Source: Trueperella pecoris (GTDB lineage Bacteria > Actinomycetota > Actinomycetes > Actinomycetales > Actinomycetaceae). From it: a DNA stretch of 64,000 nucleotides. The notes beneath the pieces are model-generated. The model saw only the letters and a program-made list of their open reading frames with translations, was not told the origin of the DNA and ran no database searches. A program made the translations under genes and the position numbers. Below are positions 28,001 through 34,681 of this stretch, one piece after another. Every line of letters begins with the position of its first letter. The stretch's first letter is position 1. The DNA lies in assembly GCF_014926385.1 (NCBI RefSeq), contig NZ_CP053291.1, positions 558,001 to 622,000 on the forward strand. Direction: 5' to 3'.

Positions 28001-28142
28001 CGGGCGCCGCAGCCTCTACGACCCCATCGCGGGGCGCCGGTTCGGAGCCGAACGCCCTGGCTACGACCCCCACGAGGCCGAGGTCGGCATGCTGCTGGAC
28101 CCGGCAGCGCGTCTGGGAGCAGATGGAACCTATGGTAACTGA
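19068..28142 (+). CDS. fas: Type I fatty-acid synthase, single polypeptide
   Basis: 3024 residues, in the order of the bacterial FAS-I formed like fused fungal beta and alpha chains. Acetyl transferase: GHSQG, Ser108. Enoyl reductase: LAGMTPTTVEPD (~376), MVEDGHAGGHHSWED. MaoC-like dehydratase: SGDYNPIHTSYRAAKVAG (~1168). Malonyl/palmitoyl transferase: YVYPGQGVQSQG (~1278), GHSLGEYNALSA (~1381). An Ala/Pro linker (~1680-1730) precedes ACP with GVSSKRNQ, pantetheine Ser expected at 1768 or 1769. Ketoreductase: KIAVVTGMTPESIGGAVV (~2063). Ketosynthase: AACATAAVS with Cys2668, then SKHDTSTNANDP and LTGHAKGG histidines. It makes acyl-CoAs from acetyl- and malonyl-CoA. There is no C-terminal phosphopantetheinyl transferase domain; that is the next gene. 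RBS AAGGAG. Confidence 0.95.
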   Translation: MTLTEQLNAGTPYVLQFAGQATPWRTALADVAEDPAIRSALTEVQARAERLLAPVLPELTRICAGPLDLFNNPSVQAFSSVPGILLAQFGAHLDLGLTGAPHAVIGHSQGVLAVEIAKNGDLDHAARIFALARLIGAAATWTMRSAGAERHGELTPMLAVRGIPETELARIVDAHDGAGIAIRNTRDSFTLSGIPAALDAVRADISTLADAQHRARSEKRVGGAPIDPVLEFLDVWAPFHSDLLAPARAQVISWMDACGWREPGLDALAAAVLTDRLDWDTQFAQASQGAEWVIDLGPGLGLGRITQANTLGRGIGVVNAATASARDDMSMPGMTWEKGADWSRFAPKLAWIQEDGQRRRVVDTRFTRLTGRAPVLLAGMTPTTVEPDIVAAAANAGYWVEMAGGGQVTEDVFAENLAGLVAQLEPGRTAQFNAMYMDRYLWNLQFGTQHIVSRDRMSGAPLDGVVISAGIPELEEGTELVRRLRAEGFSYVAFKPGTVGQIRQVLDIARGVADCPVLIMVEDGHAGGHHSWEDLDHLLLSTYAEIRALENLILVVGGGLGVPQRAAAFLTGEWALEHGPVTMPVDAIMIGTAAMTAKEAKTNDDVKQLLVQTPGVSADKNAGWVGQGEVDGGVTSGLSHLLADMYEIENSAARAARLIVEVAGDPQALAERRGEIIEAINATAKPYFGDLEMMTYADVLRRYAELAYPWNDASWVQRFHELLQRVEARLAPQDSGEVTSLFPDVVAAEEPGAAIEKVIAAYPMAEQIHVTTFDAAWFVELCRKYPKPVPFVPVIDADLLRSWGTDGLWQSHDPRYSADQVRIIPGPVSVAGITSVNEPIADILGRYEAATVDALERSGAASGDAVRFSRDAATVEDYLRNAENIQWHGHVITNPARVVSDADLVPTDRGYDLVLELDTLWEGTGAHQHAVRQMRIPLTIPAGAHTGAMPVVDDERLPQAMNALLAATAGVGAPNVMDDWIGELPVIRDSAISAYGEAWYRFSLRPELGSLHAGVTANSLPSALNLAPIVPSAVLGLCWPSIYAALGSAIVDDYPVIEGLLNAVHLDHTEDLDTDRLAGLDHLDARSACTQVSESSSGRVVVVETELQHDGERVGSFTERFAIRGRVFGKDVPADPALAGGLGHEVTDTPRSLLRRVSATAPADMTPFAMVSGDYNPIHTSYRAAKVAGMDQPLVHGMWLCAAAQHAVSATDEAGRGWHIEGWTYRMYGTVDLGDEVDISVERIGSVAGGGLILEVTCRVEKNVVSVATASVTAPVTAYVYPGQGVQSQGMALDERASSPAARKVWERADAHTRASLGFSILAIVRDNPQELTAAGVTYRHPQGVLNLTQFTQVALATVAFAQTERLREAGVLVEGSYLAGHSLGEYNALSAYAKIFPLETVLEIVFHRGSTMHNLVPRDAEGHSNYQMGALRPNQFGVGDADVAAYVASVAERSGEFIEIVNYNLAGEQYSIAGTVAGLKALAEDAEQRAEAAGGRRPFMLVPGIDVPFHSTVLRDGVPDFRQLLDRLLPAHVDPALLSGRYVPNLVAIPFELTPQFLDAILAVVPSASVRELRERWESVNLDEEAGKITRDLLVELLAWQFASPVRWIETQDFLFTPVAQGGAGVEQLIEVGLGAAPTLANLAAKTLKQQRFGAHVNVLNAQRDAKIVYREDQATADALVATPSEPAPAQACPAPATPAEPEALPAANEGNPPAAPAAGPAYTGPVEDLTFAAADAIKVLLAESNKLRLDQIGESDNVESLTNGVSSKRNQVLMDMAAELNLSSIDGAAEASVSELAKTVNKLAHNYKPFGAVLSEAVNDRLRKLFGAAGLKPDHVGERVASAWSLGAGWSAWTSAVLLLDTREGKSARGGELAELSTSATSAAEVDALIDAAVERVGAIAGVAVAKPTSAGGGSAVVDSAALDAFSAEITSALAENARDLLARLGHTEQVAAAEADDSVLVEAVRAELGPNWATQVEPTFSAVKAVLLNDRWASAREDLARFVAGQNAITGVSSFFATGHEVARQAEFYADHAQVSDADRVMLLRIAAAARSTAPGEFSGKIAVVTGMTPESIGGAVVGRLLAGGATVIATASRVDQARLLAGRKIYREHARGDASLWLVPANLSSYRDIDALVDWIGNPVRETVGGKTVEKKPAMVPDFLFPFAAPRVFGMMDDAGGATEMQARLMLWGVERLLTGLAGIGADTVVDHRLHAVLPGSPNRGTFGGDGAYGEVKAAFDAIVNKWHVEPWACRVSLAHARIGWVRGTGLMGGNDPLVAAVEAEGVRTWSTQEMAEQLMGLISDDARARAAEAPIDADLTGGLASINLAQITEKAAAAAADRGEPSAPRTLGTIAALPSPHVVGLPANADVWGSGHARPEDTVVIVGIGEVGPWGSSRTRHAAELGIQADGRVELTAAGVLELAWMTGLLTWHESPKAGWYDAADNLVDESEIFDRYRDEVVARSGVRRLVDDGPITDAGTVDLVTVYLDRPITFTVPSEDEARAYEAADPQFTKITPPHAGNAEWSVTRVKGATSLVPRKTTLSRYVAGQLPTDFDPTRWGIPQSMVESIDKMAVWNLVTTVDAFISAGFTPAELLAAVHPAEVASTQGTGFGGMSSMRKLFVERFLNEDIAQDVLQETLANVIAAHTMQSFVGGYGAMMQPVAACATAAVSLEDGLDKIAAGKAKFVVTGAVDDLSVESLEGFGNMNATADSASLAAQGISERFFSRAGDLRRGGFIEGMGGGTVLIARGDLALEMGLPVYGVVASVQTFADGAHTSIPAPGLGALAAGRGGKDSRLAQRLAALGADVDDIAVVSKHDTSTNANDPNEAELHVRLAKALGRTPGNPLHVISQKTLTGHAKGGAAMFQIAGLTQLFANGIVPANRSLDNLDPVFASDDYLVWLRDPLAIATRGPIKAALATSLGFGHVSSIVALVHPGAFEAAIERAHGEQAARTWRARAQARLAAGARHLEAAMVGRRSLYDPIAGRRFGAERPGYDPHEAEVGMLLDPAARLGADGTYGN

Positions 28143-28584
28143 TACCAACCAGGTGGCATTCGCCGCGGACAGCCTGGACGGGCTCGGCGTGGACATCGTC
28201 CACATTCCCACCTTCGCCGAGCAGCAACGGGCGCCGGGCACGCGCTTTCTTTCGGTCTTTTCCTCCACCGAAATGCGCGCAGCCCGGCGCCGGGCCGGCC
28301 AGACCGGCGCGGGAATCGCCCACCACCTGGCCGCCCGATGGGCAGGAAAAGAGGCCTTCATCAAGGCCTGGTCGTCCACGCTCATCGGCCAAGCGCCTGT
28401 GATCGCTCCCGACGCCGTCCCTTACGCCGACATCCAGATCCTTTCCGACGCCTATGGGCGCCCCTACCTCTTTCTCGCCGGCACGATAGCCACCGCGTTC
28501 GGCACTGGCCGCAACGCCGTCGTGTCACTGTCCCACGACGGCGACTACGCGATCGCCGTCTGTCACATCAAAGGAGAATTATGA
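28132..28584 (+). CDS. acpS: AcpS-type 4'-phosphopantetheinyl transferase
   Basis: 150 residues. Motifs are LGVDIVHIPTF (Mg-binding Asp) and AARWAGKEAFIKAW (the WxxKEAxxK signature). It should load phosphopantetheine on the FAS ACP domain; fungal FAS carries this activity as its own C-terminal domain. Its start lies inside the end of fas: ATG 28132 overlaps the fas stop by 11 bases, ATG 28123 being an alternative. Its stop overlaps the bioY start as ATGA. Confidence 0.9.
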   Translation: MVTDTNQVAFAADSLDGLGVDIVHIPTFAEQQRAPGTRFLSVFSSTEMRAARRRAGQTGAGIAHHLAARWAGKEAFIKAWSSTLIGQAPVIAPDAVPYADIQILSDAYGRPYLFLAGTIATAFGTGRNAVVSLSHDGDYAIAVCHIKGEL

Positions 28585-29144
28585 ACACAACGCTACCTGT
28601 AGCCTGCAAGGCCAATGAGCTCACCGCGGCGCTGGCGGCCCGCCACGCCCTGGCGATCCTCTCCGGGACCGCCGCCATCGCGCTCGCGGCGCAGATCGCC
28701 GTGCCCTTCAAGCCGGTGCCCGTGACGATGCAGACCCTCGCCGTCGTGCTCGTGGGCTGGAAACTCGGAGGTGGACGCGGCCTGAGCGCCGCCGCCCTGT
28801 ATGGCGCGCTCGGCTCGGCAGGCCTGCCGATCTTCGCAGCCGGGGCATCCGGGGTCGGACCCTCCACCGGCTACGTCATTGGGTTCGTGCTCGCCGCCGC
28901 GTTCGTGGGCTGGATGTCTCGCGAGAACCTGTCGGGGTGGAGTGCGCTGGCGGTCTTCGGAGTCGGCCTCGCCCTGCCCTACCTGCCGGGACTGATCTGG
29001 CTGTCCGCCGTGACAGGCCTAGGCGCGCCGTGGTCGTGGCCGGTGCTCAGCATCGGCGTGGTGCCCTTCATCCCCGGCGACCTGTTCAAGCTCGGCATCG
29101 CCGCCTCCGTGGCGACGGCGTGGGCCTTGCGCCGGCGTCGATAA
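28581..29144 (+). CDS. bioY: BioY, biotin transporter substrate-binding (S) component
   Basis: 187 residues with about six hydrophobic segments. BioY features are VPFKPVPVTMQTLAVVLVG (~45-63), the GLSAAALYGALGSAGLPIFA helix region, GPSTGYVIGF and the late PFIPGDLFKLGIA. It is the S-component of an ECF biotin transporter; no BioM/BioN ATPase and T-component lie in the window, so it would use a shared ECF module or act alone. The start overlaps acpS (ATGA) behind AAAGGAG. Its place at the end of a carboxylase/FAS operon ties biotin uptake to fatty-acid synthesis. Confidence 0.92.
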   Translation: MNTTLPVACKANELTAALAARHALAILSGTAAIALAAQIAVPFKPVPVTMQTLAVVLVGWKLGGGRGLSAAALYGALGSAGLPIFAAGASGVGPSTGYVIGFVLAAAFVGWMSRENLSGWSALAVFGVGLALPYLPGLIWLSAVTGLGAPWSWPVLSIGVVPFIPGDLFKLGIAASVATAWALRRRR

Positions 29145-29167
29145 CTCGCACGAGGTGGACAACTCGC

Positions 29168-29203
29168 GGGGGCGGGTCCGGCTTTCGGTCGGATTCCGCC
29201 CCC
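29168..29203 (+). terminator. Terminator hairpin after bioY
   Basis: GGGGGCGG (29168-29175) pairs with CCGCCCCC (29196-29203), with an inner TCCG/CGGA stem; 23 bases after the bioY stop. The trailing T-run is weak (ATTGTCCT). Confidence 0.6.
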
Positions 29204-29230
29204 ATTGTCCTGCTGGCCTATCCTGTAGCC

Positions 29231-30079
29231 ATGTCTAGCGAGAATCTGGTCCTAACTGTCCGTTGCCCCGACAAGCCCGGCATCACCTACGCCATCACGG
29301 GGCTTTTGGCCTCGGTGGGAGGCAACATTATGGAGTCTCAGCAGTTTAACGACGCCGAATCGGGCTTCTTCTTCGTCCGCATCGAGGCCCACGTCCCGGG
29401 CGGGAAGCCGACCATCGAGGCCGCCTTCGCCCAGCTCGCCGCCAACCACGACATGACTTACGAGATCGCCGAGGCCAACAAGCCGCTGCGGACCCTTATC
29501 ATGGTGACCAAGGATTCGCACTGCCTGTCCGACCTCCTGTCGAAGAATCGCGAAGGCCGCCTCCCGATCGACATCGTCGCCGTCGTCGGCAACCACGACA
29601 CGCTCAAGCCGCTCGCTGACTTCTACGGCAAACGCTTCATTCACATCCCCATCGACGCCCAGACGAAGCCCGACGCCGAGGCTGCCCTCCTGCGCCTGAT
29701 CGAGGAAGAGGACATCGAGCTTGTCGTCCTCGCGCGCTACATGCAGATACTGTCCACCGATCTGTGCGAACGCCTCGCGGGCAACGTCATCAACATCCAT
29801 CACTCCTTCCTTCCCTCCTTCAAGGGCGCGCGCCCCTACCAGCAGGCGCACTCGCGTGGCGTCAAACTCATCGGGGCCACCGCCCACTACGTCACCGCCG
29901 ACCTCGACGAGGGGCCGATCATCGAACAGGACGTCGTCCGCGTCGCACACGACGACAACGAGGCCGAGCTGCGCGCCAAGGGCGCCGACGTCGAACGCCA
30001 GGTCCTCTCTCGCGCCGTCAAGTGGCACGCCGAACATCGCATCCTCATGAACGGCCACCGAACCGTCATCTTCGCCTAG
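29231..30079 (+). CDS. purU: PurU, formyltetrahydrofolate deformylase
   Basis: 282 residues, the family length. An N-terminal ACT domain (VRCPDKPGITYAITGLL) is followed by the formyltransferase-like hydrolase domain with VVLARYMQILS, NIHHSFLPSFKGARPYQ (catalytic Asn and His) and DEGPIIEQDV (catalytic Asp). It hydrolyses 10-formyl-THF to formate and THF, balancing one-carbon pools. The frame is open upstream to 28937; the ACT-domain start at ATG 29231 is preferred. It stands just upstream of a ZTP riboswitch and glyA-folD, all one-carbon functions. Confidence 0.93.
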   Translation: MSSENLVLTVRCPDKPGITYAITGLLASVGGNIMESQQFNDAESGFFFVRIEAHVPGGKPTIEAAFAQLAANHDMTYEIAEANKPLRTLIMVTKDSHCLSDLLSKNREGRLPIDIVAVVGNHDTLKPLADFYGKRFIHIPIDAQTKPDAEAALLRLIEEEDIELVVLARYMQILSTDLCERLAGNVINIHHSFLPSFKGARPYQQAHSRGVKLIGATAHYVTADLDEGPIIEQDVVRVAHDDNEAELRAKGADVERQVLSRAVKWHAEHRILMNGHRTVIFA

Positions 30080-30186
30080 CTCGGCGGATGCCGGGCCCAC
30101 GGCGTCGTGAAGGCCAGGTGGTGAGACCGTCAATCTCATCTCCTGTGCATCGCGCGTGGGGCAATCTCTCGTGAGCTAAACTGGCC

Positions 30187-30272
30187 GCGTCGCGACTGGC
30201 GTGAGGTGGTTACCACCGGGGAGCGGCACAGAATTGATCGTGGGTCGTTCGCCTGGGCACACGATCGCCAAG
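30187..30272 (+). ncRNA. ZTP (pfl) riboswitch ahead of glyA-folD
   Basis: The two conserved halves of the pfl motif are present: CGCGACTGGCG, a short hairpin, then CCACCGGGGAGCG (30190-30225), and, after a variable linker, GCCTGGGCA (30251-30259), the latter being the hallmark of the class. The sequence following (ACACGATCGCCAAGG and GCGCAACGCG) leads to the glyA RBS at 30304. ZTP/ZMP, which builds up when 10-formyl-THF is short, would be sensed here and raise expression of glyA and folD. Exact ends are approximate. Confidence 0.87.
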
Positions 30273-30314
30273 GGCTCTTCGCGCAACGCGAGATCCAGAC
30301 ATGAGGAGATTCTG

Positions 30315-31601
30315 ATGACCGACCTTCTACAGCTTTCCATCACCGAGGTAGACCCCGAAATCGCGCAGGTTCTTCAAGACGAGCTTCGCCGCCAGCGCGA
30401 GCAACTCGAGATGATTGCGTCCGAAAACTTTGTCCCGCGCGCCGTCTTGCAGGCCCAGGGCTCGGTGCTGACCAACAAGTACGCCGAAGGCTACCCCGGG
30501 CGCCGCTACTACGGCGGATGCGAGTTCGTCGACGTCGCCGAGTCGCTCGCCATCGAGCGGGCCAAGGCCGTCTTCGGCGCGGAGTACGCCAACGTCCAGC
30601 CCCATTCGGGCGCCCAGGCCAACGCCGCCATCTACCACGCGCTCCTGCAGCCGGGCGACACGGTACTCGGCCTTGAACTTGCCCACGGCGGTCACCTCAC
30701 GCACGGCATGAAGATCAACTTCTCCGGCAAGAACTACCACGCGGTCGCCTACGGGGTCTCGCCCGATACCTACCTCATCGACATGGACGACGTACGTGCC
30801 AAGGCCCTCGAGCATCAGCCCAGGCTCATCATCGCCGGCTGGTCGGCCTACCCCCGCCAGCTCGACTTCCAGGCCTTCCGCGACATCGCCGACGAGGTGG
30901 GGGCCTACCTGTGGGTCGACATGGCTCACTTCGCCGGGCTTGTCGCCGCCGGCCTGCACCCGAACCCTGTCCCGTTCGCCGACGTCGTCACCACGACCAT
31001 CCACAAAACCATCGGCGGGCCGCGCTCGGGTATGATCCTCTCCCGCGACGCCGAAGCCTTCGGGCGCAAGCTCAACTCGGCCGTCTTCCCCGGCCAGCAG
31101 GGCGGCCCGCTCATGCACGTCATCGCCGCCAAGGCGATCGCGCTCAAGATCGCCGCCACGCCGGAGTTCAAGGACCGCCAGCGCCGCACGCTCGAAGGGG
31201 CGAAGATCCTCGCCGAGCGGCTTTCTCAGCCGGACGTGGCGAACAAGGGAATCGCGGTGGTCTCCGGAGGCACGGACGTTCACCTCGTGCTCGTTGACCT
31301 TCGCGACGCTGAGATGAACGGCAAGGAGGGAGAGGATCTGCTGCACGAGGTCGGCATCACCATCAACCGAAATTCCGTCCCCTTCGATCCGCGCCCGGCC
31401 ACCGTCACCTCCGGCCTTCGGATCGGCACCCCGGCCCTGGCCACGCGCGGCTTCGGAGCCGCGGAATTCGCCGAGGTTGCCGACGTCATTGCTACGGCGT
31501 TGCGCGACGGCCGCGAGGCCGATATCCCGGCTCTGCGCGCCCGGACGGCCAAGCTCGCCGCCGACTTCCCGCTTTACGAGGGGCTGGACCAGTTCGCATG
31601 A
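30315..31601 (+). CDS. glyA: GlyA, serine hydroxymethyltransferase
   Basis: 428 residues. PLP enzyme converting serine and THF to glycine and 5,10-methylene-THF. Hallmarks are [19 protein letters not shown] (~32-50), [31 protein letters not shown] and the PLP-Lys segment [14 protein letters not shown], and [20 protein letters not shown] 30315 sits behind AGGAG; the frame is open upstream through the riboswitch but not translated in my reading. Its stop overlaps folD by ATGA. It is under the ZTP riboswitch. Confidence 0.95.
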   Translation: MTDLLQLSITEVDPEIAQVLQDELRRQREQLEMIASENFVPRAVLQAQGSVLTNKYAEGYPGRRYYGGCEFVDVAESLAIERAKAVFGAEYANVQPHSGAQANAAIYHALLQPGDTVLGLELAHGGHLTHGMKINFSGKNYHAVAYGVSPDTYLIDMDDVRAKALEHQPRLIIAGWSAYPRQLDFQAFRDIADEVGAYLWVDMAHFAGLVAAGLHPNPVPFADVVTTTIHKTIGGPRSGMILSRDAEAFGRKLNSAVFPGQQGGPLMHVIAAKAIALKIAATPEFKDRQRRTLEGAKILAERLSQPDVANKGIAVVSGGTDVHLVLVDLRDAEMNGKEGEDLLHEVGITINRNSVPFDPRPATVTSGLRIGTPALATRGFGAAEFAEVADVIATALRDGREADIPALRARTAKLAADFPLYEGLDQFA

Positions 31602-32467
31602 TCATGGACGGGAAGGCCACGGCAGCCGCCATCAAAGCCGAGCTCACGGCGAAGGTCAGCGAATTGCGCGAGCAGGGCGTGGTCCCGGGGCTGGGCACCA
31701 TCCTTGTGGGGGAGGACCCCGGGTCAAAGATCTACGTCGACGCCAAGCACCGCGACTGTAAGGAAGTGGGGATTGAATCCCTGCGCGTCGAGCTGCCCGA
31801 GCACGCCACGACCGAGGACGTGCTCGCGGCCGTGGAGCACTTCAACCAATCGCCGGCTGTCACCGGATTTATCGTCCAGCTTCCGCTTCCCCCTCAGTGC
31901 GACACGGAGCGTATCGTGGCGGCGATCGCGCCCGGCAAGGACGTCGATGGGCTGAGCCCGTTCAACGTGGGCCGCCTGGCATCTACCTCCCGCGGGCAGC
32001 TCCCGGCGCCGCTGGCGTGCACACCGCGCGGGATCGTCGAACTCGGGCGCCGCTATGGGATCGAGTGGCGCGGGGCGCTCGTGTGCGTGGTGGGCCAGGG
32101 CCAGACGGCCGGGCGGCCGCTTTCGCTCCTGCTCACCCACGAACAGGTGGGCGCCACCATCATCTCGTGTCACATCGATACGCGCGACCTCGCACGCCAC
32201 ACCCGCGAGGCCGACGTCATCGTCGCCGCCGCGGGTGTTGCCCGGCTCATCACGGCCGACATGGTCAAGCCCGGCGCCGCGGTCTTCGACGTCGGCGTCA
32301 GCCGGGAGGTCGATCCGATTACGGGAAGGAAGAAGATCGTCGGCGACGTCGACCCGGCCGCCGCCGAGGTGGCGGACCGCTTCTCACCCAACCCCGGGGG
32401 CGTGGGACCGATGACCCGTGCCATGTTGCTGGTCAACCTCGTCGAGGCTGCTCAAGAGATCGCGTAG
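31598..32467 (+). CDS. folD: FolD, methylene-THF dehydrogenase/cyclohydrolase
   Basis: 289 residues. Bifunctional enzyme interconverting methylene-, methenyl- and 10-formyl-THF. Seen are [23 protein letters not shown] (with the catalytic YVxxK), [24 protein letters not shown] and [14 protein letters not shown]. The cofactor loop reads [16 protein letters not shown], divergent from the commoner GRSxxVGxP, so preference between NADP and NAD cannot be read from it. The start overlaps glyA; a second ATG three codons on is possible. Confidence 0.94.
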   Translation: MIMDGKATAAAIKAELTAKVSELREQGVVPGLGTILVGEDPGSKIYVDAKHRDCKEVGIESLRVELPEHATTEDVLAAVEHFNQSPAVTGFIVQLPLPPQCDTERIVAAIAPGKDVDGLSPFNVGRLASTSRGQLPAPLACTPRGIVELGRRYGIEWRGALVCVVGQGQTAGRPLSLLLTHEQVGATIISCHIDTRDLARHTREADVIVAAAGVARLITADMVKPGAAVFDVGVSREVDPITGRKKIVGDVDPAAAEVADRFSPNPGGVGPMTRAMLLVNLVEAAQEIA

Positions 32468-32564
32468 ACGGCGTCGTCGGGCGGTGCGCCGAGGGCGTAT
32501 CCGCTCGTTGCCACGTGCAGGGCTCCGGCTTGCCCCGTAAACTGGGCAAGAAAAAGGAGAGTGC

Positions 32565-33401
32565 ATGCTAGTCGCTTCGGTTAACGTCAATGGAATTCGT
32601 GCCGCCGCCCGCAAAGGAATGGGTGCCTGGATCGAATCCACGGATGCGGATGTCATCCTGCTTCAAGAGGTTCGCGCGCCCGAAGAGCTCGTGGCAGCGC
32701 TGGTGGGAGAGACCTACGAGATCGTCCAGCAGGCATCGGCGCTCAAGGGGCGCGCCGGGGTCGCCGTCGCCGTGAAGAAGGACTTTAAGATCGGGCGAAC
32801 CTCGCGCGGGCTGATGGCCGGGTTGGAGCCGGGCGAGGACGGCCAGCTCGTCGAACCGGCCGTGGACACCGGGCGCTGGGTGGAAGTCGAGGTGCCCGAG
32901 CTGGGAACCACCTTCGTCTCCGCCTATCTCCATTCGGGCGTGGCCGACAACGTTGAGAAAATGGCCGCCAAATACGCTCACCTCGAGCGTGTCACCCAAC
33001 GCCTGGCCGAACTCGATGCGGCGCGCCAGGCGGGGCCCGCGCACGTGCTCGTCGGCGGTGACTTCAACATCGTCCACACGCCCGCCGACATCAAGAATTG
33101 GAAGCCCAACCACAACAAGACCGCCGGCGTACTCGACGCCGAGATCGCCTACCTTGACCGGTGGTTCGGCGAGCTCGGCTACGTCGACGCCCACCGCCGC
33201 CTCGTCGGCGACATGCAGGGCCCCTACACGTGGTGGTCCCAGCGCGGAAAGGCCTTCGATAACGACGCCGGCTGGCGAATCGACTACCACATGACCAGCC
33301 CCGAACTCGCCGAGAAGGCAACCGACGCCCGCGTTGACCGCGCGGACGCCTATGATGCGCGCTGGTCGGATCACGCGCCACTCGTCATCACTTACCGATA
33401 G
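32565..33401 (+). CDS. xthA: Exodeoxyribonuclease III / AP endonuclease
   Basis: 278 residues of the endonuclease/exonuclease/phosphatase fold. Signatures in order are NVNGIRAAARKGM, DVILLQEVRAP (catalytic Glu), SAYLHSG, LVGGDFNIVHTPADIKN, a DAHRRL region with TWWSQRGKAFDNDAGWRIDYHM and the C-terminal WSDHAPLVITY (Asp-His). It acts in base-excision repair. ATG 32565 follows AAAAAGGAGAGTGC. It is followed after 8 bases by the yihY-like gene. Confidence 0.93.
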   Translation: MLVASVNVNGIRAAARKGMGAWIESTDADVILLQEVRAPEELVAALVGETYEIVQQASALKGRAGVAVAVKKDFKIGRTSRGLMAGLEPGEDGQLVEPAVDTGRWVEVEVPELGTTFVSAYLHSGVADNVEKMAAKYAHLERVTQRLAELDAARQAGPAHVLVGGDFNIVHTPADIKNWKPNHNKTAGVLDAEIAYLDRWFGELGYVDAHRRLVGDMQGPYTWWSQRGKAFDNDAGWRIDYHMTSPELAEKATDARVDRADAYDARWSDHAPLVITYR

Positions 33402-33409
33402 GGACCAAC

Positions 33410-34681
33410 ATGGCTCAGACCGTGGAGATTAAGAAAAAGGAAGGCAAGCCGCCCGCGGTGGTCACGAAGGCCACGCGCGCGCTCGCCTGGATCATGAACC
33501 TGCGCATCGTGCGCGCCTTCCAGCGTTATGGCATGGTGCGCGGCGCACAGATGTCCGGAGGCATCGCCTATTCGGCGCTCTTCACGATCGCCGGCGCGCT
33601 CACTATCGGCCTGAGTGCCTTCTCCTACACACTGGGGGGAAACGCGAAGCTACGCGAGGGGCTCTTTGCCTCGATCGACTCGGCGTTGCCGGGCGTGCTC
33701 ATCACGGCGGACAACCCCAACGCCCTGCTCGACCCGAACGACCTCATCGTTGATGACCCGTTTAACCTTGCCACCTTCATCGCCTTGCTGGTCTTCCTGT
33801 GGTCCTCCATTGGCCTGATGGGCGGCCTGGCGATGACGATCCAGTCGATGTTTGGCATCGTCGCTGTCCCGCGCAACCCGGTGGCCACCAAGCTCTTGAA
33901 CCTCTCGGGCTTCATCGTCCTGTGCCTGGGTGTGCTGTCGACGACCGTCCTCGTCTCCCTCACCCGCCTCTTTAGCGACTGGCTCTTCGGCTTCCTCGGA
34001 ATCTCGGGCGCCGTGGGAGCCTTCTTCGTGACCGCCGGATCCTACCTCGTGGCCTTCGTGATCGATGCGGCCGTGGTGATCTATCTCATCCGCGTCATGT
34101 CCGGAGTGCGCGCCCCGGCCAAGGATCTGCTCATCGGGGGCGCGGTTGCGGCCCTCGGCTCGGGAATCCTGCGCTACCTTGGCACCTCGGCGGTCGGTTC
34201 TGTCACCAACAACCCGCTGTTGGCCGGATTCGCCGCGATTGTGACCATCCTTCTATGGATCAACTTCCTTGCCCGGCTCCTGCTTGTCGCCGCATGCGTG
34301 ACGGCAAACCCACCGGCCCCCTCCGGGCCCACCCCCTCCCAGCTCGAGCACTTGGAAGAGAGCCCGAACTACGTCACCGAGTCCGAGCCCGACACCAAGC
34401 GATGGGTGCACGATCCACGCTCGGGCATTATCGCCCCCGATCCGCCTGAGCCCGAGGCCGAAGTGGCCCCCGAGTGGAGCGGCTGGAAAGCGGCTCGCGC
34501 ACGGAAGCGGATCGAGGCCGCCGAACAGGCCAAGGTGGAGGCCGAGGCCCAGCTGGCCATCGCCGAGGACGCCTACCGCCGTGGCGCTTGGGACGCCTTC
34601 TACGCCCGCACCCGCTACACCACCAACGCCAAGAACGCGGCCGTCAAACGCGGCGACGTCGTTATCAAGGACAAGTCATGA
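33410..34681 (+). CDS. YihY/BrkB-family inner-membrane protein
   Basis: 423 residues. The first ~290 residues carry six hydrophobic segments with YihY/BrkB features (RYGMVRGAQMSGGIAYSALFTI near the N-terminus, LWSSIGLMGGLAMTIQSMFGI, ILLWINFLARLLLVAACV). The family was once annotated as RNase BN; its function is unsettled. The last ~130 residues are hydrophilic and charged, rich in Ala/Glu/Arg, and predicted cytoplasmic. It is 8 bases after xthA and overlaps manC by ATGA, so it is probably in one transcript with both. Confidence 0.88.
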   Translation: MAQTVEIKKKEGKPPAVVTKATRALAWIMNLRIVRAFQRYGMVRGAQMSGGIAYSALFTIAGALTIGLSAFSYTLGGNAKLREGLFASIDSALPGVLITADNPNALLDPNDLIVDDPFNLATFIALLVFLWSSIGLMGGLAMTIQSMFGIVAVPRNPVATKLLNLSGFIVLCLGVLSTTVLVSLTRLFSDWLFGFLGISGAVGAFFVTAGSYLVAFVIDAAVVIYLIRVMSGVRAPAKDLLIGGAVAALGSGILRYLGTSAVGSVTNNPLLAGFAAIVTILLWINFLARLLLVAACVTANPPAPSGPTPSQLEHLEESPNYVTESEPDTKRWVHDPRSGIIAPDPPEPEAEVAPEWSGWKAARARKRIEAAEQAKVEAEAQLAIAEDAYRRGAWDAFYARTRYTTNAKNAAVKRGDVVIKDKS

